From contig DATAPW010000081.1 in the NCBI GenBank assembly GCA_036265005.1, forward strand, positions 30,226-94,225: a stretch of DNA of 64,000 nt, given 5' to 3'. Both the position numbers and the translations under genes were made by a program. Of the stretch, positions 1 to 8,147 are shown one piece after another (the first letter of the stretch is position 1; each line of letters begins with the position of its first letter). The notes under the pieces were generated by a model. The model saw nothing but the letters and a program-made list of their open reading frames with translations, was not told the DNA's origin and did no database searches. Source of the stretch: JAMXLO01 sp036265005. Lineage in GTDB: Bacteria; Pseudomonadota; Alphaproteobacteria; Acetobacterales; Acetobacteraceae.

Positions 1-388
1 CTGCGACGCGGTTCAGCATCCGCCCCTGGTCATGCAGCGAGGCAAAATCCAGCACCAGGATCCGGGGATTGTCGGCAAAGCGGAATACCGCGAGACCGCT
101 TGGCACATGCGAACGGATCTGCTCTTCGGTCGCGCTCTCGATGTGGAAGATCGGCGCCGGCGCGCCGGCAGTGTTTGCCGCGGCGGGTGCCGGTGCCGGC
201 AGGGCCGTGACGGCGGGTGGCGCAATGGCCGGGTGCTGTGCCGGTCGTGGCCAGAACAGCCAGCCGGAAACTGATCCCGCGAGGAGGACGGCCAGCACCG
301 CGACAGCGGCAACTGCGCCGCCATGCCTGCTGCGCCTGCGTGGCGGGATGCGGACAGTGTCGTCTGCGCCGGGTTTTGCCAGCCTCAT
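1..388 (-). CDS. Membrane-anchored protein of unknown function, 3' end outside window
   Basis: The gene starts at ATG 388 and runs off the left edge, so about 129 N-terminal residues are visible. A basic N-terminus (RIPPRRRSRHGG) is followed by one hydrophobic segment at about residues 25-47, then a Pro/Ala-rich linker, then a more polar region beginning near FHIESATEEQIRSHV. This is the layout of a single-pass inner-membrane protein with a periplasmic domain. The gene lies 25 bases after the OmpA-family gene on the same strand and is probably cotranscribed with it. I do not recognise the family. A role in the neighbouring type VI-like envelope locus is inferred from position only. Confidence 0.6.
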   Translation of the reverse strand, partial: MRLAKPGADDTVRIPPRRRSRHGGAVAAVAVLAVLLAGSVSGWLFWPRPAQHPAIAPPAVTALPAPAPAAANTAGAPAPIFHIESATEEQIRSHVPSGLAVFRFADNPRILVLDFASLHDQGRMLNRVA

Positions 389-413
389 GCTTCGGCCGCC
401 GGCGCGGCGTACC

Positions 414-1031
414 TCAGGCGCCCAGGTTGATCACCTGCACACGGCGATTCCGCGGCTCCGGGGTCTGTGCCGGCGTCGACACCAGCAGGCCTTCCTCGCC
501 CATGCCGACCGCCTGCAACCGGCTCGGGTCAACCCCGTATTTCTTGGCGACGTAGTCCACCACTGCCTCGGCGCGCCGTTCGGACAGGGACCGGTTGTAG
601 TCCTGCGAGCCGACCGTGTCGGTATGGCCTTCGATGCGGAACCGGTAGCCTGCGAGGTCCTTGCTGCTCAATGCCTGGCCGAGTTGGTCCAGCGTGCGGA
701 TCGCATCCGGCGTCAGATCGGCCGAGCCGTTGGCGAAATTCACCGTCAGGTTGACCGCCGGCTCGCTCGCTGCCGGCGGGGCGGCTGCAGCAGAGACCGC
801 CACGGGGTGGCTGGAGGCGAGGCGAGGCTGCTGCACGGGAGACGGCGCCGGCGCCGCAGCGTCACTCGTCGGGGCGGCCAGCTTGATGCCACGGGTTCCG
901 CCGAGCACCAGGTTGCCGCTCGGCTTCAGCGAGTTGATGATCTGGTCGGCGGACGGGCTGCCCTGAGCGAACGCCGGGATGGTGCCAAAAACCAGCGGAG
1001 CGATCACGAACGGAGCTATCAGCGTACGCAC
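414..1031 (-). CDS. OmpA-family peptidoglycan-binding protein
   Basis: A 205-residue protein. The hydrophobic N-terminus (LIAPFVIAPLVFGTIPAFA) followed by AQG looks like a signal peptide. An Ala/Pro-rich spacer leads to a C-terminal OmpA domain at about residues 95-205, with the family signatures FANGSADLTPDAIRTL, IEGHTDTVGSQDYN and LSERRAEAVVDY. Such domains bind peptidoglycan non-covalently. I chose GTG 1031 because a GGGGAGG ribosome binding site lies just upstream and the signal peptide then begins correctly. An upstream ATG at 1094 would add 21 residues that look non-native. It sits between the methyltransferase and the partial membrane protein, which fits an envelope anchor for a secretion apparatus. 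Confidence 0.85.
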   Translation of the reverse strand: MRTLIAPFVIAPLVFGTIPAFAQGSPSADQIINSLKPSGNLVLGGTRGIKLAAPTSDAAAPAPSPVQQPRLASSHPVAVSAAAAPPAASEPAVNLTVNFANGSADLTPDAIRTLDQLGQALSSKDLAGYRFRIEGHTDTVGSQDYNRSLSERRAEAVVDYVAKKYGVDPSRLQAVGMGEEGLLVSTPAQTPEPRNRRVQVINLGA

Positions 1032-1151
1032 GGGTCCAATCCTCCCCAAATCCGGCTGCTGCCTTATACCATGGAACCGCAGCGAGGCGAGCATTTGTGC
1101 GGTTCTGGCACATTCCGCTCATGAGATAGATCGACCGGCCGCCGATGGCTC

Positions 1152-2663
1152 TCAGAACACGCCCTGTGCGTGCAGGATGGGCAGGCGGACGTGCAGGCTC
1201 TTGGTCAGCACATCGCGCAGGTTGCCGCGTCCCTCGTCATCGAGGTTGGAGCCGATATGCCTGATCCAGTCCTCGATCCTCTCCTCGCCCTGCCCATCCT
1301 GCGTGCGGCCGAGTACGTAAAGATCGAACAGCGTGCAGGGTGCTCCGGTCCCAAGCGCATAGCTCGCCGCGCCGACCGGGCGTCCCAGGTTCTCGGTGCG
1401 GATCAGGTTCTCGGTGGTCACGCGGTTGAACCGCAGCGCCTGTTCCGCTGGCGCGGCGCCGCTCCGCAAGGCGGGTTCCGCCAATTCGAGACCAGCCAGG
1501 ATGCCGATCAGCTCCGCTGGATTGTCGCGCCTGCCCTCCAGCGTCGGCAGGGCGAGCAGATCGCCGACCCGACGCGGTCCAGCCGCCAGGGCAGCGGCGA
1601 TCGGTCCATAGAAGGCACGATTCAGCGAGGCCCGGCCCGCCGGCGTGTCGGCTTCGAACGGCATGTCGTCGGGACTGATGTTCAGCGCCAGCGACACATC
1701 CATCAACGCGGCGTCGCGCATCGCCGGGTTCATCCGGCGCGCGCCACGCACGAAGACATCGTGCCGCAGCGAACGATCCAGGCACATGTCCTTCACCAGT
1801 TCGCGCAGCAGCGGATCCTCGAAGCGCTGCATCACCGCGCGCTGGTCGGCGCTGAACGTCAGGTCGGGAAAGTTCTCGATCAGGCTGATCGACCCGACCC
1901 ATTCGAGCTTGGCCCTGGCGAAGGCGCCGGACACGTCGCTGTGGAAGCACGGCGCCCAGCTGTCGTTCATGTACTCGTGCGCCAGGTACTGGCTCGGCAT
2001 GTTGGCCAGGCGCTCGATCAGCGAATTCACCCAGGGCGATCTGATGAGCTGCGGGGCATCGGCGGCCCACAGATCCTTCACCACCTTGAGACCTTCCTCG
2101 GCCTGGCGGTCGCTGCGCGCGGCCAGGCGCAGACCGCAATCGCGCAGGATGCGCTGCATCCCCAGCGCGGCGCCCCAGGCCGGCAGCGAATTGTAGCTGA
2201 CATGCACGGCGCCGCCCGGTTTCACCTTGCGTCCGAGCAGACGGACGATGCCCGCCTGCACGGCAGACGGGACCCAGCTCCACACTCCGTGCAGGCTGAC
2301 GAAATCCGCCTCCGGCACCGCCGCTGCGCCGGCATCCTCGGCCAGCGTGGACAGGTCGGCCTCGAGGAAGGTGATGTTGTCGATGGCGGCTTCCGCCGCC
2401 CAGGCTCGCGCCGCGGCAACGTGCGCGGGGTTGAAGTCGATCGCGGTGACCTTCCAGTGCGGATTGCTCGCCGCCAGGACCAGCGCACCGAACCCCTGGC
2501 CGCAACCCAGTTCCAGGTAGCTCACCGGGTCGTCGGGCCCGGGCATCGGCGAGGCGACGCCGCCCAGCAGGCAGGCCAGCGTCATCATCGCCGGCGACTG
2601 CTGGCGATAGTAACCGGTCATGTAGGTGATGTCGGTCACGTAGCCGCCGCCCCATCCGCTCAT
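1152..2663 (-). CDS. SAM-dependent methyltransferase with methyltransferase regulatory domain
   Basis: A 503-residue protein. The N-terminal half is a class I methyltransferase with the SAM motif ELGCGQGFGALVLA at about residues 45-58 and the acidic site ITFLEADLS downstream. The middle and C-terminal parts (from about residue 220) resemble the predicted methyltransferase regulatory domain family (PF10119). Its ATG overlaps the tssG stop codon by four bases (ATGA), so the two are translationally coupled. The substrate is unknown. Methyltransferases of this type occur in bacterial secretion or surface loci, but I cannot assign a target from sequence. The longer reading frame upstream of 2663 overlaps tssG and is not used. 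Confidence 0.85.
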   Translation of the reverse strand: MSGWGGGYVTDITYMTGYYRQQSPAMMTLACLLGGVASPMPGPDDPVSYLELGCGQGFGALVLAASNPHWKVTAIDFNPAHVAAARAWAAEAAIDNITFLEADLSTLAEDAGAAAVPEADFVSLHGVWSWVPSAVQAGIVRLLGRKVKPGGAVHVSYNSLPAWGAALGMQRILRDCGLRLAARSDRQAEEGLKVVKDLWAADAPQLIRSPWVNSLIERLANMPSQYLAHEYMNDSWAPCFHSDVSGAFARAKLEWVGSISLIENFPDLTFSADQRAVMQRFEDPLLRELVKDMCLDRSLRHDVFVRGARRMNPAMRDAALMDVSLALNISPDDMPFEADTPAGRASLNRAFYGPIAAALAAGPRRVGDLLALPTLEGRRDNPAELIGILAGLELAEPALRSGAAPAEQALRFNRVTTENLIRTENLGRPVGAASYALGTGAPCTLFDLYVLGRTQDGQGEERIEDWIRHIGSNLDDEGRGNLRDVLTKSLHVRLPILHAQGVF

Positions 2664-3715
2664 GCCGCCTGCTCCATGTTGCGCCAATCGACCCGCTGCG
2701 CCTCGATGACTTCCGCTTCGAAGATCGCGTCCGCCGCGTCGGTCTGGCGCGCGAGACCGCCTGTCGGACCAGGAACCCAGGTGTTCCAACCCAGCCGCGG
2801 CGGCGGATCGGCGGTAGCATTCAGCTGCAGCGGCGGGACTTCCTGCGCCGCCAGCACCGGATTGATCGCAAAACCCAACTCGAAGCCGACATAGGCGCGA
2901 ACCAGCGATACCAGCCGATGCAGCGCAATACGATCCGGCAACAGCCGCTGGAACCCCTTCAGGTCGAGCGGACCGACGCGCAGGATGATGCGTGCCTGCG
3001 GATCCCAGGCGCGCACGCCGGCCGCCGCATCGACGCCCAGGCGTCCCCACGCGCCGTGCGCGCCAAGCCGCGTGCGCTGATCGGGCGGCAGCGGCAGCCA
3101 CGCACCGGCGAACTCCACCACCTCCACCGTCATGCCGAGCCAGTCGGAGGTCAGCGCGCCCAGCCGGTCGGCCGACCGCGGGCGCAGGGCGAACAGGCCG
3201 GCGTAATGCAGTAAAGGTTCCGATCCGGCGGCCAGGCGCTGGCTGAGGTGTGCCGTACCGAAACCGGTGAGCGCCAGCAGGACCTGGGTCACCTGGTCCG
3301 GACCCGCCACCTTGCGCAGTGCCGCCGCCTCGGCCGACCTGGCGGGCCGGTACTTCATCCCGGCACCGGCGAAGAACGCGACGAACCGGTGCGTCAACAG
3401 GTCGAGGAAATCGCGCAGGGCGGTGGATCGCGACCGCAGGGTTTGGGTGACCATTTCCGAATAGAACCGCGGCAGCACGCCGGACGGCCCGGTGAGCCCC
3501 ATCAGCCCGACGGTCACATCCGGCAACGCACTACCCTGCTGGCGGACCTCGATCACCTCGGCCGGCGGATAAACCAGTCCTGCCGGCGAACGAAACCGCA
3601 CCGCCTCCGCCGGATCCTGCGCCTGCCTTGCCCGTGTCAGCACCCGCACTGCCGCATCGAAGCGGAACCGCCGCGGCATGGCGCCCAGCATGGCGAGTGC
3701 GGAGCGTTTCCTCAT
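2660..3715 (-). CDS. tssG: Type VI secretion system baseplate subunit TssG
   Basis: A 351-residue protein that matches TssG (ImpH/VasB) in length and sequence. It shows the N-terminal RFRFDAAVRVLTRA region, the conserved GLTGPSGVLPRFYSEMV stretch at about residues 74-90, and a downstream RSTALRDFLDLLTHRF. TssG forms the baseplate wedge with TssF and TssE in the cytoplasm. Genes for TssF and TssE normally lie directly upstream. Here the upstream 380 bases contain no gene and ftsY follows, so tssG begins this transcription unit. The stop overlaps the start of the methyltransferase gene. Whether the remaining tss genes lie beyond the left edge cannot be seen. Confidence 0.88.
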   Translation of the reverse strand: MRKRSALAMLGAMPRRFRFDAAVRVLTRARQAQDPAEAVRFRSPAGLVYPPAEVIEVRQQGSALPDVTVGLMGLTGPSGVLPRFYSEMVTQTLRSRSTALRDFLDLLTHRFVAFFAGAGMKYRPARSAEAAALRKVAGPDQVTQVLLALTGFGTAHLSQRLAAGSEPLLHYAGLFALRPRSADRLGALTSDWLGMTVEVVEFAGAWLPLPPDQRTRLGAHGAWGRLGVDAAAGVRAWDPQARIILRVGPLDLKGFQRLLPDRIALHRLVSLVRAYVGFELGFAINPVLAAQEVPPLQLNATADPPPRLGWNTWVPGPTGGLARQTDAADAIFEAEVIEAQRVDWRNMEQAA

Positions 3716-4097
3716 GCGGACGGCGTCTGGCGGTTCAGCGCGGGCGCGTTTGGCGAGACGATCCGCATGGGTGGTTGATCTGCCTCCAGCCCGTCCCGGG
3801 GTGCTTCAGAGCATTTTCGGGCTGACTGCGTGCCTGTGTCATTGCGCGTCAGCTCGATAGCGGTCCAGGCAGTATAGTCGTGATCAGGCCGGAAAACTCA
3901 ATGGGTTGCGATGGATGCGATGGTCACCCTCGCCGAGCAGGCGGGGGCCGGGGATTTCTGCGAAGTGCGTCGGCTGCGGGCCTGGATGGCCGCCTGTGCG
4001 AGCAAACGGGATGGACGGACGGGCAGGTGGACGGAGGGGCAGGTGGACGGACGGGCGTTGAACGGACGGGCGTTGAACGGACGGGCGTTGAACGGAA
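3716..4097. other. Intergenic region between tssG and ftsY
   Basis: No gene is supported here. Both flanking genes are on the minus strand, so the segment holds the tssG promoter and the ftsY 3' flank. The side next to ftsY is occupied by a short tandem repeat (4019-4095). No tssF remnant was recognised. Confidence 0.6.
4019..4095. repeat. Tandem minisatellite abutting the ftsY stop codon
   Basis: Two 16-base units (ACGGGCAGGTGGACGG and AGGGGCAGGTGGACGG, 4019-4050) are followed by three identical 15-base units ACGGGCGTTGAACGG (4051-4065, 4066-4080, 4081-4095). The array ends two bases from the ftsY stop codon at 4098. All units share an ACGG end, so both types probably arose by slippage from one ancestor. 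The perfect identity of the last three units suggests recent expansion. Confidence 0.9.
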
Positions 4098-5015
4098 CTA
4101 CGCGCCGACCAGTCCGCGCGCGAAGTCTCCCGCATCGAACGGACGCAGGTCGCTGGCCTTTTCACCAACGCCGACCGCGTGCACCGGCAGGCCGAACGTC
4201 TCGGCCAGCGCCACCACGATCCCGCCGCGTGCACTGCCGTCGAGCTTGGTCACCACCAGGCCGGTCACCTCCACCATTTCCCGGAACACCCGCACCTGCT
4301 GGATGGCGTTCTGGCCGGTGGTCGCGTCCAGCACCAGTAGCACCGAATGCGGCGCCGTCTCGTCCTGCTTGCGCAGCACGCGGATGATCTTGCGCAGTTC
4401 ATCCATCAGCGCTGCCTTGTTGTGCAGCCGTCCCGCCGTGTCGATCAGCAGCACGTCCGCCCCGTCGGCCTTCGCCCGCGTCAGAGCATCGAACGCCAGG
4501 CCGGCTGAATCGGCGCTGGCGCCGCCGGCGATCACCGGAGCGCCGGTGCGCTCGCCCCAGATCTGCAGCTGCTCCACCGCCGCCGCGCGGAACGTGTCGC
4601 CGGCGACCAGCACCGGCCGCAATCCCTGCTCCCGGAAGTTCTGCGCCAGCTTGCCGATCGTGGTGGTCTTGCCGACACCGTTCACCCCCACCACCAGCAC
4701 GACATGCGGCTTCTTCGCCGGATCAAGGCGCAGCGGATGCGCCACCGGTCCCAGCACCACGGCCAGTTCCTCGGCCAGCGTCTGCTTGATCTCCTCGTCC
4801 GTCACTTCCTTGCCGAAGCGCGAGCGGCGGAAGTTGGCGATCACCCGTCGCGAGACCTCGGTGCCGAGATCGGCCGAGATCAGCACCTCCTCCAGTTCCT
4901 CCAGCGCTTCGTCGTCCAGCCGGCGCTTCTTGAAGACCGCAGTGATGCCGTCGGTCAGCTTCTGCGTGCTGCGGGTCAGGCCTTCCTTCAGGCGCGAGAA
5001 GAAGCCGAGAGCCAT
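4098..5015 (-). CDS. ftsY: Signal recognition particle receptor FtsY
   Basis: A 305-residue SRP-type GTPase that docks SRP-bound ribosomes at the inner membrane for cotranslational insertion. The helical N domain covers about residues 1-95. The G domain has Walker A GVNGVGKTT at about 110-118, DTAGR and TKLDGSARGG. The long acidic A domain of E. coli FtsY is absent, as is usual in alphaproteobacteria; an N-terminal MALGFFSRLKEGL helix probably contacts the membrane. Its ATG overlaps the mtaB stop by one base (TGATG). It is the last gene of the dapF-mtaB-ftsY operon, a common alphaproteobacterial order. Confidence 0.97.
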   Translation of the reverse strand: MALGFFSRLKEGLTRSTQKLTDGITAVFKKRRLDDEALEELEEVLISADLGTEVSRRVIANFRRSRFGKEVTDEEIKQTLAEELAVVLGPVAHPLRLDPAKKPHVVLVVGVNGVGKTTTIGKLAQNFREQGLRPVLVAGDTFRAAAVEQLQIWGERTGAPVIAGGASADSAGLAFDALTRAKADGADVLLIDTAGRLHNKAALMDELRKIIRVLRKQDETAPHSVLLVLDATTGQNAIQQVRVFREMVEVTGLVVTKLDGSARGGIVVALAETFGLPVHAVGVGEKASDLRPFDAGDFARGLVGA

Positions 5016-6244
5016 CAGGCCGCCTCCGCCGTCAAGGTCTCGTCCGCCACGCCCGTCACGCGCGCTGCCATCAACCGTCCAGGTGCGGCAGATGTGGCCA
5101 GCCGGACCGCGGCGAAATGCTCGGAATGCCCCGCATCGGCAGTCTCGGTCAGCAGCGATATCGTCCGTCCCACCTGGGTAGCCAGGAAGCGCGCCGCGGA
5201 AGCCTTGCCTGCTTCGCGCAGCCGTGCCGCCCGTTCGCGCCGTACGCCGACCGGCGTCGCAGGCATCCGCGCGGCGGGCGTACCGGGACGTTCGCTGTAC
5301 GGGAACACGTGGAGGAACGGCAGCTCCGCCTCGGTCACGAAATCCAGCGTCTCGTGGAACAGGGCGTCGGTTTCGGTCGGGAAGCCGGCGATCAGGTCGG
5401 CGCCGATCGCAATGCCGGGACGCAACGCCCGCGCGCGCTCGATCGCCGCAGTGGCGTCGGCACGCAGGTGTCGGCGCTTCATGCGCTTCAGGATCAGGTC
5501 GCTGCCGGCCTGCAGCGAGAGATGCAGGTGCGGCAGCAGCCGTTCCTCATGGCCAAGCAGCCGCCAGATGTCTGCGTCGATCGCCGCCGGGTCCAGCGAG
5601 GACAGACGCAGGCGCTTCAGGTCCGGCACCAGGGCGAGCAGCCGGCGGGCAAGCTGGCCCAGCGTGGGGGCGCCCGGCAGGTCGGGGCCGTACGACGCGA
5701 TGTCCACGCCGGTCAGCACCACCTCCTGGTAGCCCGCCGCGACCAGTGCGCGCACCTGTGCCACCACGGCGCCGATCGGCACGCTGCGGTTGGGACCACG
5801 GCCGAACGGGATGATGCAGAACGTGCAGCGATGGTCGCAGCCTTGCTGCACCTGGACGAACGCACGCGCCCGGCCGGCGAACTCGGTGACCAGGTGCGCC
5901 GCGGTCTCGCGCGCCGCCATGATGTCCGACACCACACCGGGGGCGTCGGGCGCCCAGTTCGCCGGCTCCAGCTTGTCCTGGTTGCCCAGCACGCGATCGA
6001 CGCCCGGCAGCCGTGCCCAGGCCTGCGGATCGATCTGCGCCGCACAGCCGGTGACCACGATGCGCGCTCCCGGGCGTTCGCGCACGGTACGGCGGATCGC
6101 CTGGCGGGCCTGGCGTTCGGCTTCTGCGGTCACTGCGCAGGTGTTGACAATGACCGTGTCGGTCTGCGCGGCGGCGTGGCCGCGCATCACCTCGCTCTCG
6201 TAGGCATTCAGTCGGCAGCCGAAGGTGAGGATTTCGACGCTCAT
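5015..6244 (-). CDS. mtaB: tRNA (N6-L-threonylcarbamoyladenosine(37)-C2)-methylthiotransferase MtaB
   Basis: A 409-residue radical-SAM methylthiotransferase that converts t6A37 to ms2t6A in ANN-decoding tRNAs. The N-terminal UPF0004 domain carries the three cysteines for the second 4Fe-4S cluster (C10 in TFGCRLNAYES, C36 in VNTCAVTA, C67 in TGCAAQ). The radical SAM motif is CDHRCTFC (C136, C140, C143), and a TRAM-like C-terminus follows. FGCRLN rather than the MiaB or RimO signatures favours MtaB. The start ATG 6244 overlaps the dapF stop by four bases, so the longer upstream frame is rejected. The stop overlaps the ftsY start. Confidence 0.95.
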   Translation of the reverse strand: MSVEILTFGCRLNAYESEVMRGHAAAQTDTVIVNTCAVTAEAERQARQAIRRTVRERPGARIVVTGCAAQIDPQAWARLPGVDRVLGNQDKLEPANWAPDAPGVVSDIMAARETAAHLVTEFAGRARAFVQVQQGCDHRCTFCIIPFGRGPNRSVPIGAVVAQVRALVAAGYQEVVLTGVDIASYGPDLPGAPTLGQLARRLLALVPDLKRLRLSSLDPAAIDADIWRLLGHEERLLPHLHLSLQAGSDLILKRMKRRHLRADATAAIERARALRPGIAIGADLIAGFPTETDALFHETLDFVTEAELPFLHVFPYSERPGTPAARMPATPVGVRRERAARLREAGKASAARFLATQVGRTISLLTETADAGHSEHFAAVRLATSAAPGRLMAARVTGVADETLTAEAA

Positions 6245-7074
6245 GGCGAATAGGCCGCGAGGTCGATCTCGCCGATGAAGGACGTGGCGACCGGGCCGGT
6301 CATCAGCACGTGGCCGTCCTCGCGCCACGCGATGTCCAGTTCGCCGCCGTCCACCACGATGGTGGCGCGCCGGCCGGTCAGGCCGCGCCGGTGCGCGTTC
6401 ACCAGCGCCGCGCAGGCGCCGGAGCCGCAGGCGAGTGTCAGGCCGGCGCCGCGCTCCCAGACCCGCAGCCGGATCCGGTCGGACGCCTGGATTTCGGCAA
6501 AGCCGATATTGGCGCGTTCCGGGAACAGCTTGTCATGCTCCAGGCGGGGTCCGAGTTCCTCGAGGGCCAGGTGCGCCACGTCGGAGACGAAGAACGTCGC
6601 GTGCGGGTTGCCCATGCTGGCCGCTGCCGGATCGGCGAGCGGGCCGGCGGAGAGGTCCAGGTGCAGCGTGTCCATGGCGCGGGCGAGCGGGACGTCCGGC
6701 CAGTCGAGCCGCGCCGGGCCCATATCGACGCACACCCTGCCGTCGGCCAGCGCCTCGGACGGCAGGTTGCCGGCAACGGTGCGGATCACCTGCAGGCGGC
6801 GGCCGGTTTCCCGCGCCAGCAGGTCCACCACGCAGCGTGTGGCGTTGCCGCACGCCCCGGCCTCGGCGCCATCCGGATTGCGGATGCGCATGAAGGCATC
6901 GGCGTTGGAATTTTCCGGCGCCGGCTCGATGGCGATGAACTGGTCGCAGCCCACGCCGGTACGCCGGTCGGCGATAGCGGCGGCCCGGGCGGCGGTGAGC
7001 CCAAGCGAGCCGGCGCGTTCGTCGAACACGACGAAGTCGTTGCCGCAGCCGTGCATCTTCAGGAAACGCGCCAT
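6241..7074 (-). CDS. dapF: Diaminopimelate epimerase DapF
   Basis: A 277-residue protein that interconverts LL- and meso-diaminopimelate, the last epimerisation before lysine and peptidoglycan precursor synthesis. Both catalytic cysteine motifs are intact: GACGNATRC at about residues 72-80 and LACGSGACAA near residue 220. The N-terminal MHGCGNDFVVFDE and the MGNPHATFFV segment are typical. I chose ATG 7074, which gives the standard N-terminus MARFLKMHGCGND; the open frame continues upstream but its extra residues look non-coding. It is the first gene of the operon with mtaB and ftsY. Confidence 0.96.
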   Translation of the reverse strand: MARFLKMHGCGNDFVVFDERAGSLGLTAARAAAIADRRTGVGCDQFIAIEPAPENSNADAFMRIRNPDGAEAGACGNATRCVVDLLARETGRRLQVIRTVAGNLPSEALADGRVCVDMGPARLDWPDVPLARAMDTLHLDLSAGPLADPAAASMGNPHATFFVSDVAHLALEELGPRLEHDKLFPERANIGFAEIQASDRIRLRVWERGAGLTLACGSGACAALVNAHRRGLTGRRATIVVDGGELDIAWREDGHVLMTGPVATSFIGEIDLAAYSP

Positions 7075-7498
7075 GGGGTGGGTATATGCGGCGGTCCGGC
7101 CGTGGGGGGAAGGGGCAGGGCGGCTCCGAAATGATGCTGGCAGCCCGTGTGGCTTCGTCCGTGGATCATGCCGGTGCCGCGGCATCGATCGGACCGTTCC
7201 TCGGGCAGCAGGAGGCGAGAACGCAAATGCACGCAGATACGCCGGGGTACACGCGTATTCCCGCTCTGGCATTGGCTCACCAGCCGCCGGTCTGTCGTGC
7301 GAACGCCTGATTTGCGTGCATCCCGGCTTGTCTGCGTGCATTTGCGGTCCGCTTGCCTTGCCGCCCACGGCGCAGGCGCGGGACCGGTGAGCCAACGCCA
7401 GGTCAACCTGTTGCACCATCATAGCGCGCGCAGATCGGTCGCGGGTTGCGGGAATTGCCGGCGCGCTTAGTTTCCCTGGCATGTGCAGGAGGCAGTGG
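7075..7498. other. Divergent intergenic region between dapF and the DUF3455 gene
   Basis: It holds promoters for dapF (minus) and the DUF3455 gene (plus) and a palindromic repeat structure (7221-7402). Small open frames here are low-complexity and overlap on both strands; I see no convincing gene. Confidence 0.6.
7221..7402. repeat. Interleaved imperfect inverted repeats (REP-like)
   Basis: The segment at 7221-7246 is the near-perfect reverse complement of 7322-7347, matching at about 23 of 26 positions (core GCAAATGCACGCAGATAC). A partial third copy of the core lies at about 7310-7321. A second pair, 7266-7281 (CTGGCATTGGCTCACC) and 7386-7402 (GGTGAGCCAACGCCAGG), is interleaved with the first. 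The order is A-B-A'-B'. The core resembles dispersed palindromic repeats found between genes in many bacteria. No transposase is present. Confidence 0.75.
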
Positions 7499-8005
7499 AT
7501 GACCAGGCTCATTAGGACCGGTGTCGCAACGATTGCACTATGGTCCCTGATTGCGCTCGGAGCAACGGCCGATGAGATGCCCGAAGCAATTGCCGCGAAG
7601 GGCGAGACGACGGTGCTCAGACTGCACGCGGTGGGAGCGCAGATCTATGAATGCAAACCGGATGCGGGCGGCCAACTGACCTGGCAGTTCCGCGAACCGA
7701 TCGCTTCGCTGTTTCTCAACGGTGCGACGGTGGGCCGGCATTACGCGGGTCCCACGTGGGAAGTCGGCGGAAGTGCTGTTGTCGGCAAGGAGGTCGCGCA
7801 TGCGCCGGGCGCGAGCGCAAAGGACATCGCATGGTTGAAGCTGGATGTCGCGGACCGGCGCGGCGATGGTCCTTTGAAGGATGCGACGACGGTTCAACGC
7901 ATCAACACGCGGGGAGGATCTTTGGCGGGGAAATGCGACAAGGCGGGCAGCTTCGCGTCGGAACCGTACTCGGCTGATTACGTCTTCCTGCGAAAGGGTC
8001 CGTAG
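7499..8005 (+). CDS. DUF3455 domain-containing secreted protein
   Basis: A 168-residue protein with a clear signal peptide (MTRLIRTGVATIALWSLIALGATADE, cleavage near residue 24). The rest matches the DUF3455 family in layout: VGAQIYECKP, HYAGPTWEV, KDIAWLKLDV and the final GYSADYVFL-type end (YSADYVFLRKGP). The biochemical role of the family is not established. I chose ATG 7499 because AGGAGG (7487-7492) lies six bases upstream; the in-frame ATG at 7481 has none. It appears monocistronic, and rlmB follows after 142 bases. Confidence 0.9.
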   Translation: MTRLIRTGVATIALWSLIALGATADEMPEAIAAKGETTVLRLHAVGAQIYECKPDAGGQLTWQFREPIASLFLNGATVGRHYAGPTWEVGGSAVVGKEVAHAPGASAKDIAWLKLDVADRRGDGPLKDATTVQRINTRGGSLAGKCDKAGSFASEPYSADYVFLRKGP

Positions 8006-8147
8006 ACATCGCCGGACACCGATCGCCACGACGGATCGCAGCCGTGGCAGCGAGCGCGAAGAGGCATCGGGTAAGCAAGACGCACCCCCGCGTCGGCGGA
8101 CACCACCGCCTGTCCAATCGCCGCCGCGCGGTCTATACCCTCCGCCA

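Noticed and set aside
69..1124. Long plus-strand open frame opposite the OmpA gene
   Set aside because: Shadow of the minus-strand genes in GC-rich DNA: Arg/Ala/Gly-rich, no family match, weak start; the minus-strand OmpA protein has clear motifs and a ribosome binding site.
1170..2894. 574-codon plus-strand open frame
   Set aside because: Antisense to the methyltransferase and tssG, with composition typical of a reverse-complement shadow (His, Gln, Arg rich).
4019..4095. Possible CRISPR array
   Set aside because: Units of 15-16 bases are directly adjacent with no spacers and no cas genes; it is a simple tandem repeat.
7075..7498. Small protein genes in the dapF upstream region
   Set aside because: Frames overlap on both strands within palindromic repeats and have no ribosome binding sites or coherent composition.
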